Both the position numbers and the translations under genes were made by a program. Below the pieces are notes generated by a model, which was given only the letters and a program-made list of their open reading frames with translations, searched no databases and was not told the DNA's origin. Positions 12,882-20,489 of a stretch of DNA of 24,869 bases are shown here, one piece after another. The stretch is taken from IMG/VR virus record IMGVR_UViG_3300042691_007835, positions 1-24,869 of that record, one strand, 5' to 3'. Position 1 is the first letter of the stretch. Every line of letters begins with the position of its first letter. The DNA is from a virus.

Positions 12882-15474
12882 TGTTACGGTTTGGCAAATG
12901 TAGGCTGTGAACTGGAATACCGCCGTCTTCTCGTCCATTACCCTTTTGTCTAGCGCCTGATTTAGATCCACTTGGTCTGCCGCGTCCACGCTTCTCTTGT
13001 TTTTCATCATCTTTTTTCTCATCACCTTCATCATCTTTTTGAGCTTGACCACCATATGACGTACCTTTATGAGTAGTAATATGAGGGTGGCTCGTATCTG
13101 CTTTATAATCTTTATCATAAGCTGATTTATTAGCTGCTCTTAATTTTTGTGCATCTCTTAGATCATCAAGTTTACCTTCATCCATAACAGCTAATGTAGC
13201 ATTTACATATGACATAGCATGGTTATCTTCTGAAACATGTTCTACTTCTTCTTTAGCTAACTTGTCTGCAGCTTTATTAAGACCAGCGACTCGTTTAACA
13301 TTTTTGTTTAAAGCTTTTTGCATGCTAGGTTCGTTGTAATTAGAACCAGATGCATCCATCGCTCTATCAATTCTAACTTCTCGTTTTGTTATATCAGCAG
13401 AAGCTTTCTTAACATATGAACCTAGAGTCTTTTTATCTAACTCTTCGATTTGTTCTACTTCTTCTTTAGAAAGTTGTTGTGTTTTCTTAAGAGCTTGTCC
13501 AGCTAAATTAGCAGCTTTACCAGAACCTTCTTTATTAGATGAAGTTTTTTTCCAATCACCTTCATGCGACCAAGATTTAACTTTACCTGAAGCATCTTTC
13601 TCAACCTTATCTACAGCTTCATTAGCAACTTGCTGTGCAGTTTTATGACCAGCAATTACAGCAAGTTCTTTACCACTAATGCCATGTTCTTTACCTACTG
13701 CATCGTAATCTGCAGGAGTAAATTGTTTATGGCTTGAATAACCTTTCTTATCAGCATGATGCATCATTGAAGTATGAATGTCTTTCATCTTACCTTCATC
13801 GATCTGTACGTCTTCCTTAGTTAATTTCTTAACTGCAGTTGCAATACCATCTTCGCGTTTCCATGCTTTTGACTTATATTTTTTAGATAATCTATCAAGA
13901 GCACTCTTTAAACCTGGGTTACGTTTACGTTCTGCAGAATTTGCATAATCTTTAGAGATCATACCATGAATACGTGATGATTTAGCAGCTTTAGGAATAT
14001 AAGAAGCTAATGTATCTTTTGAGATTTCATCAATAGGTTCTACTTCTTCTTTTTGTACTTTAACTGGGTATGTCTTACCTTTGAACTCAAACTCTTTTTT
14101 ACCAGCTTTATGAGCAGAGTGTGCAGCCATACGAAGACCTGATTCGTCCATGTCATCTTCATCCATGCACTTCTTAGCTTCATTGCGAAGTTTCTCAAAG
14201 TCATCTGCATCAAGCTTACCGTTTTTATTTTTGTCAAGCTTATGCTGATTGCCTTTTAGTTCTTCTTTCTTCATGCTTCCATATTTACCTTCTTTTAAGA
14301 AGTCATTGAAATTTAACATAGTTACCCCTTCTTTAATTTTTTTAAATTTTTTCCATTTCTCATCGTAAACTTCGCCTTCTTTAACTTCTTTCTTTTCTGG
14401 CTCTGGTTTCTTTTCAACTGGTTTATTTTGGCCAGTGAAAGCTCTTTGAGCTACTTCTCTATTCTTTAAGAATGTAGCAATAATCTTATGACCTCTAGAT
14501 TCTTCTATTTCTAATTGTTCTTTAAAGTCTTTAACAGTCTTTTTCTTTTGTGTTAAAGGAATAGGCGGATTTAATACCTTTTTCTTATCAACAACATCTG
14601 TGCCGATGCCTTTATATTCTACAGCTTCTTTAGCTAATTTAGATACTGCCGTATCAATACCAGCAGAACGTTTAAGATATTTGGTTTTGCCTTTTGTATA
14701 AGTAGGATCAGTACCTGCACTTAATCCAGGTCTCTTAGAACTTGCAAGTTGATGGCCAAGATCATTTGCAGTCATTGCATTATCTTTATGAGCTTTCTTA
14801 ATATAAGAAGCTAAAGTGTTTTTAGAGATTTCATCAATCTGAACTTCTTCTACTTGTTCTTGAGAATTTTTAAGGTCTTGATCTGATGGAGCTCCTTTGC
14901 TACCTGGTTTTCTCATGCGTTCGCCAGATCCAGCTGCTATTCTTTTTCGTTTAGCATGGATATTTGCCCACAAACCTTTTTTACCTTCTTCTAGTTCTAC
15001 TTCCTCTTTAACTTTTTGTTTTTTCTTTTTAGCTTCAAGTTCTTGTTGTTGCTGTTCTAATTCTTTTTGATTATGTTCAGCTGCTTGGCGATCATCTTCC
15101 TCTTGGCTTTCAGTAAACTTTTCTACATCTGATGCACGTGTTGCATGAGATTTTCTATGAGAATGTTTTGATCTTCCATATTTTTTAACAAAATCGTCTG
15201 ATGATAAGTTATCTAAATCATCTTCCTCTTTTTTAGTTAAGAAAGCTTCTTCTAAATCACCTTTAATATCTGTTGACATACTTGGAGATACAAATGCTGC
15301 TTCATTCTTTTTAGAATAGTATGCGGCAAGAGCCATTTGGCGTCGTTTAGCCATAGATTTACCAGCAAATTGTGGATTATCTGAATGAACGAAATCATGG
15401 ATCCATTTAGCTGCTGGATCCTTTTTAGTTAAAACTTCATCTATCTGAGTTCTAATATCTTTTAATGACTTCAT
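12877..15474 (-). CDS. Large modular repeat protein, probable processed head-core/internal protein
   Basis: An 865-residue, very charged protein. Modules in order: N-terminal DPAAKWIHDFVHSDNP and RRQMALAAYYSKKN (19-56); a Gln/Lys/Glu-rich coiled region (120-160); three related repeats starting at about 208, 476 and 671; and an internal T4-leader-like MLNFNDFLKEG (386-396). An EF-hand loop (Asp414 to Asp425) and a C-terminal AT-hook-like RGRGRPSGSKSGAR (829-841) follow. Five sites fit the T4 prohead protease rule Leu/Ile-x-Glu before Ala/Gly/Ser (after 76, 163, 325, 395 and 560). This suggests a head-core polyprotein cut during capsid maturation, with DNA-binding pieces left inside. It follows Dps by one base and precedes the Ig-domain virion gene. 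Unknown family as a whole. Confidence 0.7.
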   Translation of the reverse strand: MKSLKDIRTQIDEVLTKKDPAAKWIHDFVHSDNPQFAGKSMAKRRQMALAAYYSKKNEAAFVSPSMSTDIKGDLEEAFLTKKEEDDLDNLSSDDFVKKYGRSKHSHRKSHATRASDVEKFTESQEEDDRQAAEHNQKELEQQQQELEAKKKKQKVKEEVELEEGKKGLWANIHAKRKRIAAGSGERMRKPGSKGAPSDQDLKNSQEQVEEVQIDEISKNTLASYIKKAHKDNAMTANDLGHQLASSKRPGLSAGTDPTYTKGKTKYLKRSAGIDTAVSKLAKEAVEYKGIGTDVVDKKKVLNPPIPLTQKKKTVKDFKEQLEIEESRGHKIIATFLKNREVAQRAFTGQNKPVEKKPEPEKKEVKEGEVYDEKWKKFKKIKEGVTMLNFNDFLKEGKYGSMKKEELKGNQHKLDKNKNGKLDADDFEKLRNEAKKCMDEDDMDESGLRMAAHSAHKAGKKEFEFKGKTYPVKVQKEEVEPIDEISKDTLASYIPKAAKSSRIHGMISKDYANSAERKRNPGLKSALDRLSKKYKSKAWKREDGIATAVKKLTKEDVQIDEGKMKDIHTSMMHHADKKGYSSHKQFTPADYDAVGKEHGISGKELAVIAGHKTAQQVANEAVDKVEKDASGKVKSWSHEGDWKKTSSNKEGSGKAANLAGQALKKTQQLSKEEVEQIEELDKKTLGSYVKKASADITKREVRIDRAMDASGSNYNEPSMQKALNKNVKRVAGLNKAADKLAKEEVEHVSEDNHAMSYVNATLAVMDEGKLDDLRDAQKLRAANKSAYDKDYKADTSHPHITTHKGTSYGGQAQKDDEGDEKKDDEKQEKRGRGRPSGSKSGARQKGNGREDGGIPVHSLHLPNRNK
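13240..13464 (-). repeat. Repeat unit 3 in the head-core-like protein
   Basis: Residues 671-745. It opens EEVEQIEELDKKTLGSYVKK and closes KRVAGLNKAADKLAKEEVEH. It is the most diverged of the three units but keeps the order: acidic lead, I-x-E, TLxSY, basic middle, hydrophobic helix ending KLAKEEV. Confidence 0.75.
13807..14049 (-). repeat. Repeat unit 2 in the head-core-like protein
   Basis: Residues 476-556. It opens KEEVEPIDEISKDTLASYIP and closes KREDGIATAVKKLTKEDV, followed directly by IDEG, a possible prohead protease site. The variable middle (about 35 residues) is basic and differs from unit 1. Confidence 0.8.
14608..14853 (-). repeat. Repeat unit 1 in the head-core-like protein
   Basis: Residues 208-289. 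It opens VEEVQIDEISKNTLASYIKK and closes KRSAGIDTAVSKLAKEAVEY. It shares the IDEISKxTLASYIxKA start and the GIxTAVxKLxKE end with unit 2 and, more loosely, unit 3. Confidence 0.8.
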
Positions 15475-15475
15475 A

Positions 15476-15925
15476 CTAATCTCCGAGTTTCTTTAAATAT
15501 GATTTAATCATCCATTCATGTTTCTTATGAATAGACATACGATCAGCTGCAAAGTTTGCTAAGCCTTGTTGTTTTTGTTTTGTTGCTTCGTCAAATAATT
15601 TACTTAGACTATCTAAAGTCTGAGCATTTGCTTCTAGTAAATTCATGAGCATCTCATGCACTGATCCAGGTAATGATGAATCTTCTGAAAACGTTTTATA
15701 GTTATACATCTCCATTAAACTAATAGGAGCATACGCATCTAGTTTTCTAATCTCTTCAGCTAAAGGATCTACTGCACCATGTAGATCTATGTATAAATCT
15801 CCAAAGAATGTATGAAATTCATTAAATAACATTCCTTCAACATTCCAATGGTAACTATGAGATTTAAAGTACATGGTAAATGTGTTACCAATTGCTATTT
15901 TAAGTGTTGCTAATAATTTGTCCAT
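15476..15925 (-). CDS. dps: Dps/ferritin-like DNA-protection protein
   Basis: This 149-residue protein matches the four-helix Dps family. SHSYHWNVEG (22-31) contains the ferroxidase-site His, FHTFFGDLYIDLHGAVDPLAEEIRKLD follows with the metal-binding Asp/Glu set, and the C-terminal helix HKKHEWMIKSYLKKL ends the fold. Dps forms a 12-subunit shell that oxidises iron with peroxide and can bind DNA. The gene lies between two large head-associated genes, one base before the repeat polyprotein. An inferred role is protection of phage DNA against oxidative damage in the cell or in the virion. A late-like AATAAATA just before the ATG is too close to be its promoter. Confidence 0.88.
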   Translation of the reverse strand: MDKLLATLKIAIGNTFTMYFKSHSYHWNVEGMLFNEFHTFFGDLYIDLHGAVDPLAEEIRKLDAYAPISLMEMYNYKTFSEDSSLPGSVHEMLMNLLEANAQTLDSLSKLFDEATKQKQQGLANFAADRMSIHKKHEWMIKSYLKKLGD

Positions 15926-15932
15926 GTATTAT

Positions 15933-17726
15933 TTATTCCTTCTTTAATCTATAGTTAACCAAGTCTGAAGCAGTTACATCAACATTCTCTTTCTTTGTTT
16001 TTTCATAGAAAGCTGAGAAACTAAGATCTTTAGTTCTTTGAACTCCTTTTGGATCTTTCTTTGGAACTAAATTAGGTGGTATAGTTTTAATTTTTTTAGC
16101 TACATCATCACCGATGCCGTCGCCAATCTCTCCACCATGACCTTCAGTAAATGTTACAGCAAATTCTTCATCCATTAGATCACCAGCAATAAATCCTTCT
16201 TTTTGCATCTTAGCTTTAATCTTAGCAACTTGTGCTTGATGATACTTAACTTTTTCATCATCTCCTGCTTTATTTGCTGCTAAAGCTTTTTCTGTATGTT
16301 TATCTGCTTGTTTTTTAAGATCTGCTGATTCAGTTGCGTATTGAACCTTTTGTCTACGTAAATGGTCTCTTGTTGCTAGTGTATGACCATTTTTAGTTTG
16401 TGTTTCAAATGGCCAATCTTGAAGATCATCAATCTGCTGACTAATATTTGGTTCGATAGGAGTTTTATCAAATTTAGTATCTTTAACAAAACCAGGTTGT
16501 ACTTTACCTAACTTCATAAACTCTTGATATGTCATAGCTGAACGTTTAATATTCTCATTATCATGTTTACTTTCTTCAATAGTTTCTTCTACAAGTTCAT
16601 CAAGCTGTTTCTTATGTTTTTCCCAAGATTCAGAATGTTGTGTAAATATACCAAGTTTAGATAAAGCTTCTTTTGCTTTAATATGAGCAATCTTAATATG
16701 TTTATTACTTACCATTTGATCATGACCTTTATTATTATTAGGTTCATTGATCTTTAAATAAGTATCGGTTGTCTTAATAGCGTTAAGCATAGCAACTGGA
16801 TCTTTAATTTCTCCAGCTAAAGATAACTTAAATGCTTTTGATGTTTCTGGGCAGCAATGGAAATGACTTGTTGTATATCCTTTATAGGATACTTGCGGAT
16901 TATGATCTTCTTTAACTTCCTCAGGTACACAATTAGGAACTTGTTTACCGTTCTTTTTCTTCATTCCTATCTGTTTATAATTTTTCCAGCATGCTTCTAC
17001 TAGACTTACATCTTTAATCCATTTACGATGAAGCTCACCTGATTTATCTACAACTACTAGATAATTAGAACCTCTATCCATAATCTCATATTGATGACCA
17101 GCCGATTCAACAATATCTCCAATATGATAGATCTCGCCTTTAAAGTATTTGTCTCTTAATTGGTCGATATTGAACTTAAGTTCTTCTTTAAGAACTTCAA
17201 GACCTGCTACTTGTCTCATCTCATTCATCATTCGACGAGCGTCAATATCTCTTATAGATGAAGGTAACTGAAGCTTAAATGCTTGATAGTCACCCTTAGT
17301 CATGTATGATCTGATCTTATTATTATCTGGATTTTGTTCGCCTGTAGAAACTACCTGGACTGATTCAAATAATTTGCTAGTAATAGCCTTTTCAAATGTT
17401 TTAACTTTATCTTCTGAAGTAACTATAACAACATTCTTATATCTATTTTTTAACTTAGATACTTCCTCAACTAGATGGTCTTCATTGATACTTGTAAAGT
17501 TAAGCTTATTAAACATAAGCTCAAGAAAGTGGATCTTCCTGTCAACAGGAAGAGTATTCTGTTCTTCGGTAACGTAGATGACATGATCAGCATTATGACT
17601 ATGCACTAGTTTTTCAACCAGTTTGAAAGCCATCTCATGCATGACTGTAGGAGGATTGAAGCTGCCGACTGACATTACTACTGTCTTAGAAGGCAACTCT
17701 TTTATTAGTTGTCTGTAGTTCTTCAT
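15933..17726 (-). CDS. HxGH-type nucleotidyltransferase fused to modular virion-protein segments
   Basis: A 597-residue mosaic. Residues about 14-175 form a cytidylyltransferase/NMN-adenylyltransferase-like domain, with GSFNPPTVMH at 21-30 for nucleotide binding and DIDARRMMNEMR in place of the usual C-terminal ISxTxxR motif. After it come an SH3/KOW-like stretch (196-240, FKGEIYHIGDIVE, MDRGSNYLVVVD), CWKNYKQIGMKKKNGKQVPN (246-265) and the YKGYTTSHFHCCPE segment (281-294). Helical charged tails follow. The later modules resemble those of marine phage virion proteins. The N-terminus MKNYRQLIKEL is a leader-like sequence in T4 capsid-targeting register, so the enzyme may be carried inside the head. 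A late promoter lies 35 bases upstream. Substrate is unknown. Confidence 0.72.
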   Translation of the reverse strand: MKNYRQLIKELPSKTVVMSVGSFNPPTVMHEMAFKLVEKLVHSHNADHVIYVTEEQNTLPVDRKIHFLELMFNKLNFTSINEDHLVEEVSKLKNRYKNVVIVTSEDKVKTFEKAITSKLFESVQVVSTGEQNPDNNKIRSYMTKGDYQAFKLQLPSSIRDIDARRMMNEMRQVAGLEVLKEELKFNIDQLRDKYFKGEIYHIGDIVESAGHQYEIMDRGSNYLVVVDKSGELHRKWIKDVSLVEACWKNYKQIGMKKKNGKQVPNCVPEEVKEDHNPQVSYKGYTTSHFHCCPETSKAFKLSLAGEIKDPVAMLNAIKTTDTYLKINEPNNNKGHDQMVSNKHIKIAHIKAKEALSKLGIFTQHSESWEKHKKQLDELVEETIEESKHDNENIKRSAMTYQEFMKLGKVQPGFVKDTKFDKTPIEPNISQQIDDLQDWPFETQTKNGHTLATRDHLRRQKVQYATESADLKKQADKHTEKALAANKAGDDEKVKYHQAQVAKIKAKMQKEGFIAGDLMDEEFAVTFTEGHGGEIGDGIGDDVAKKIKTIPPNLVPKKDPKGVQRTKDLSFSAFYEKTKKENVDVTASDLVNYRLKKE

Positions 17727-17760
17727 GTTATTCCATCTATAAATTATTGTCTTATAATAT

Positions 17761-17768
17761 TATTTATA
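17761..17768 (-). promoter_or_regulatory. T4-type late promoter (TATAAATA)
   Basis: An exact TATAAATA octamer on the minus strand, 35 bases before the ATG of the 597-residue gene and overlapping the last codons of the preceding small gene. T4-like late transcription uses this element with a gp55-type sigma factor, and the position is right for a short leader. Confidence 0.75.
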
Positions 17769-18000
17769 CAGCCGAGAGTATCACTTTTGTAATATTTACT
17801 ACCCAACGAGAAGTAACTTCATCTCCAGCTAATTCATCATTTGCTTGTACGTCACCAATTTGAGTTACCAAGTCTTTGAATTCTGCTTCTGTTAAGATAC
17901 CATCATTATATTGCTCTGTAATATCATGTAACTGTTGAGCTAAGGCTCCTTTAATACCAGGTTCTGACATTGCTTCTCTTAGTTCGTTTAATACTGACAT
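17764..18000 (-). CDS. Small protein of the late block, function unknown
   Basis: A 78-residue mostly helical, acidic protein. The middle ITEQYNDGILTEAEFKDLV resembles a SHOCT-like or half EF-hand motif, and the C-terminus is hydrophobic (WVVNITKVILSAV). The N-terminus MSVLNELREA contains Leu-x-Glu before Ala at 7-10, which fits the prohead protease rule, but it lacks the aromatic residues of the clearer leaders. It starts one base after the lipoprotein gene ends. Probably a virion or assembly protein by context only. Confidence 0.6.
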   Translation of the reverse strand: MSVLNELREAMSEPGIKGALAQQLHDITEQYNDGILTEAEFKDLVTQIGDVQANDELAGDEVTSRWVVNITKVILSAV

Positions 18001-18001
18001 T

Positions 18002-18352
18002 TTAGCGTCCTTTCCATGCTTTCTCTATGACCTGAACACGGGTCTTTTGTAATTTTAAGGTGGCTTCACAATATGGTATTGATCCGTCCCTTGCCTTTTG
18101 AATCGCAAAGTATAGTTCCTCAATATTTTTAGCTTGTGGGTCTGCTCTAAACTCTGTATACATGTTCAACCATCTAAGGTCGTCAACAGTTGACTGCCAT
18201 CTTGGGAAGTCTTTTGTTGCTCCACAGGTTAAAGTCTCCATCTTCTGTTTAATGTCTATAAGCTTAGCAGCTTCTGCTGGATCATGCGGTACTGGTAGGA
18301 TGAAGCTGCAACCAGTTAAAAGTATTGCTGCTATAAGTGTTAATTTTTTCAT
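18002..18352 (-). CDS. Small lipoprotein in the structural block
   Basis: About 116 residues, beginning MKKLTLIAAILLTGC with the lipobox LTGC (Cys15). I place the start at 18352 because AGGAG sits six bases upstream and the signal peptide then begins correctly; an in-frame ATG at 18379 would add nine polar residues before it. The mature part is helical with two cysteines (one in LTCGATKDFPRW, one in IPYCEATL). Ser at +2 after the lipid cysteine suggests outer-membrane sorting. Late phage lipoproteins often block receptors or entry of other phages; that role here is inference. Confidence 0.75.
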   Translation of the reverse strand: MKKLTLIAAILLTGCSFILPVPHDPAEAAKLIDIKQKMETLTCGATKDFPRWQSTVDDLRWLNMYTEFRADPQAKNIEELYFAIQKARDGSIPYCEATLKLQKTRVQVIEKAWKGR

Positions 18353-18360
18353 AATATCTC

Positions 18361-19689
18361 CTATGTTAATTCTTCCCAATTTATTGAAGCTACTACATTA
18401 GGGTTACCTGTAGTGGTAGTAGATGCCACAAGAATAAATTCATAATATGTTTTTGGACTAGTCAGTGTATTTCTTTCTAATTGGAAAGCAAAAGGGAATT
18501 GATCAGTACTTGGTGCAGCTACTGATTGATTTGACGATATAACATAACCTTGTTCATATACAAATTGTGTTGATGTTATACCCGTTGCTGTTAAATTATA
18601 CTCAACTGAACTGTCTGAACCAGCGTCAACCCATGTTCCACCTGTAGTTATACCTTGTATAAGATTCCATCTAATGTTTGCGGCTGATAATGGAGCTAAT
18701 GAAAAGTTTTTAGGTAAAACTATACCACCGTCTCTACCAGCTTTTAAACGTATACTTAATATAGGATATTCCGTATTGGCTGCAGCCAATGTATAAGTAG
18801 AATTTAATAAGTGACCAATTGCTTTTGGTCGTCCTCTTAACTCGAATCCACCTTCAGATATAACAGTTGTACAAATTTGTCTAAATGTACTTGAACTTGC
18901 TGTTGTTCCAGTGTTAGTAATTTCCCATCTTACTGGTAAACAAGAAGATCCCATATATGTAGTAGCTAGAGGTACGCCTGTTGAGATCTCAGTATTTGCA
19001 TTATGGAATGTATGACAATGAATGAATTCACCATTAATTACAAATCCGCATCTAACTGAACCAACGCCTAACCATTCTATATCAAACCATAATATTTGTG
19101 TTCTATCTAAATCTAATGCGCCAAATGTATTTACGTTCCAATCGGCTTGAGCAATCTTACGTTCTACTGGAGAACCATTAGCTGAACTTGATCTTAGCAC
19201 AAAATATGCAGTGCCATTACTTCTTTCTAGATATAAACCATTTTCTAGGTTAAAATAACCAACACGTTGTCTTAAGTTAGTTTTGTCTGGATTCATACTA
19301 AATGTAGTAAGAATTTGCAAACTTTTACCTGGTTGATATGCAAATACTCTACTAGTTTCTCTAATAATAGAATCTCCATTTGTAGTACCAATAGACATTG
19401 TTAGTGAACTAGAATTTGAGTCATGAGTTACTGTAGCTGTTCCAGATGTTTGTGTAGATATATGTGCGTTATCTGAGTACTTCATTGACAAATCAAACAA
19501 CGTAAATGGGTTTGACGTTCTTAATCTTCCAAAAGCATCTGACTGTGTTGGTGCAAAGAAACTGGTATCTGATGTTCCAGTAACATATATTGGATTAGCA
19601 TCTGAGTTAACCGTAGTATTTTTAGATACTGGAATTGGATTTCCAATATCATTCTTAATCTCTTGATTGTTAGTAAATAAGTACGTCAT
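18361..19689 (-). CDS. Virion surface/fibre-like structural protein
   Basis: This 442-residue, beta-rich, Ser/Thr/Asn-rich protein has no signal peptide. The segment SDAFGRLRTSNPFTLFDLSM (49-68) is a hallmark of a widespread phage structural protein family. A jelly-roll-like middle follows (ILWFDIEWLGVGSVRCGFVI, HCHTFHNAN), and a C-terminal part ends with TYYEFILVAS. The family is usually found with baseplate or tail-fibre genes and may be a receptor-binding or adaptor protein. Its start overlaps the stop of the neighbouring structural gene as ATGA, so the two are likely partners in one structure. Confidence 0.7.
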   Translation of the reverse strand: MTYLFTNNQEIKNDIGNPIPVSKNTTVNSDANPIYVTGTSDTSFFAPTQSDAFGRLRTSNPFTLFDLSMKYSDNAHISTQTSGTATVTHDSNSSSLTMSIGTTNGDSIIRETSRVFAYQPGKSLQILTTFSMNPDKTNLRQRVGYFNLENGLYLERSNGTAYFVLRSSSANGSPVERKIAQADWNVNTFGALDLDRTQILWFDIEWLGVGSVRCGFVINGEFIHCHTFHNANTEISTGVPLATTYMGSSCLPVRWEITNTGTTASSSTFRQICTTVISEGGFELRGRPKAIGHLLNSTYTLAAANTEYPILSIRLKAGRDGGIVLPKNFSLAPLSAANIRWNLIQGITTGGTWVDAGSDSSVEYNLTATGITSTQFVYEQGYVISSNQSVAAPSTDQFPFAFQLERNTLTSPKTYYEFILVASTTTTGNPNVVASINWEELT

Positions 19690-20489
19690 ACTATTCTCCA
19701 GCCATTTCTATAAATCATTTGAATGGCTCCGTTATTAATTTGAATTATAAATCCACCTGCATCATTGTCAACTGTTCCTAATACTGTTATAGGATTTGTC
19801 TCAGCATCTCCATCTTCATCTTTAATAATCAACATTCTTCCTGAATTTGCGGATGCCGGCAATGTAATAGTTACTGGCCCAGCATAGTTAACACCAATAT
19901 AAAAGTCATTATCATCTACGGTATATGTTGATGTAGTAACTTGTGTCGTATTATAAACAACCTCATATGGATTGATTTCATCGAATACGAACTTCTTGTC
20001 TGCTTCAGAATACTTTAACCAACGACCATCAGCGATCGTATCTCTTTTGACGTCATCTAACCATCTGAGATTTACTTCACCGCCTCCTGGTCCAGTTGCT
20101 GCGATCCTACCGATAGCTTGTTCCAAGAACTTCATTTTTAATCTAATAGCTTCTATATCTTTAGAAACTAGGTCAGGATTAGGTTGTTGGAATGATTTAT
20201 CTTTTAAGTATTTATTGACGTCATCGGTTACCTGTTTTTCTTTTACTTCAGGTGTATGAATGACTGGTTGATATGGAATCTCTTCAGTAATGATTTGCTC
20301 TGTAGATTCCTTCGACTCTTCAAGTTTGTCTACTTGCTTTTGTAGTACAGAAAGTTCTTCAAAGAGTTTTTGTAAATCAGATTTTGCATGCTGTTTTACT
20401 TCCTTAAGTTTTTTACCCTTAGGATCGTTCTCTTCATAATGTTTCTTACCTTCGGCAAGAACCTTAAATAGTTCATTAAGATCTGACAA
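19686..20489 (-). CDS. Coiled-coil structural protein with C-terminal fibre-like domain (TTG start)
   Basis: A 267-residue protein. Residues 1-70 and 105-130 are helical/coiled, IRLKMKFLEQAIGRIAATGPGGG leads into LRWLDDVKRDTIADGRWLKY, and the last 90 residues are a beta domain (TYTVDDNDFYIGVNYAGPVT, GRMLIIKDEDGD, MIYRNGWRI) frequent in phage fibre proteins. The start codon is TTG, with AAGGAAG seven bases upstream and no early in-frame ATG, directly abutting the previous stop (TAA-TTG), so translation must be coupled. The N-terminus MSDLNELFKVLAEG has Leu-x-Glu-Gly at 11-14, a weak match to a processing site. Confidence 0.72.
   Translation of the reverse strand: MSDLNELFKVLAEGKKHYEENDPKGKKLKEVKQHAKSDLQKLFEELSVLQKQVDKLEESKESTEQIITEEIPYQPVIHTPEVKEKQVTDDVNKYLKDKSFQQPNPDLVSKDIEAIRLKMKFLEQAIGRIAATGPGGGEVNLRWLDDVKRDTIADGRWLKYSEADKKFVFDEINPYEVVYNTTQVTTSTYTVDDNDFYIGVNYAGPVTITLPASANSGRMLIIKDEDGDAETNPITVLGTVDNDAGGFIIQINNGAIQMIYRNGWRIV

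Larger units (their letters stand above)
12877..14319 (-). other. Possible internal translation start inside the repeat protein
   Basis: Met386 is preceded by GAAGGGG about six bases upstream and begins MLNFNDFLKEGKYG, a leader closely matching neighbouring independent genes. Initiation here would give a 480-residue product with its own capsid-targeting leader. Alternatively it marks an old gene fusion, or simply a processing site. It is in the same frame as the full gene. Confidence 0.4.

Noticed and set aside
12873-13118. Met/Lys-rich frame overlapping the end of the 865-residue gene.
   Set aside because: Low-complexity shadow of the charged C-terminal tail, without a signal peptide or start context; unlike Rz1 it has no recognisable features.
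15930-15937. AATAAATA before dps as a late promoter.
   Set aside because: One mismatch and only five bases from the ATG, so the transcript would start within the gene.
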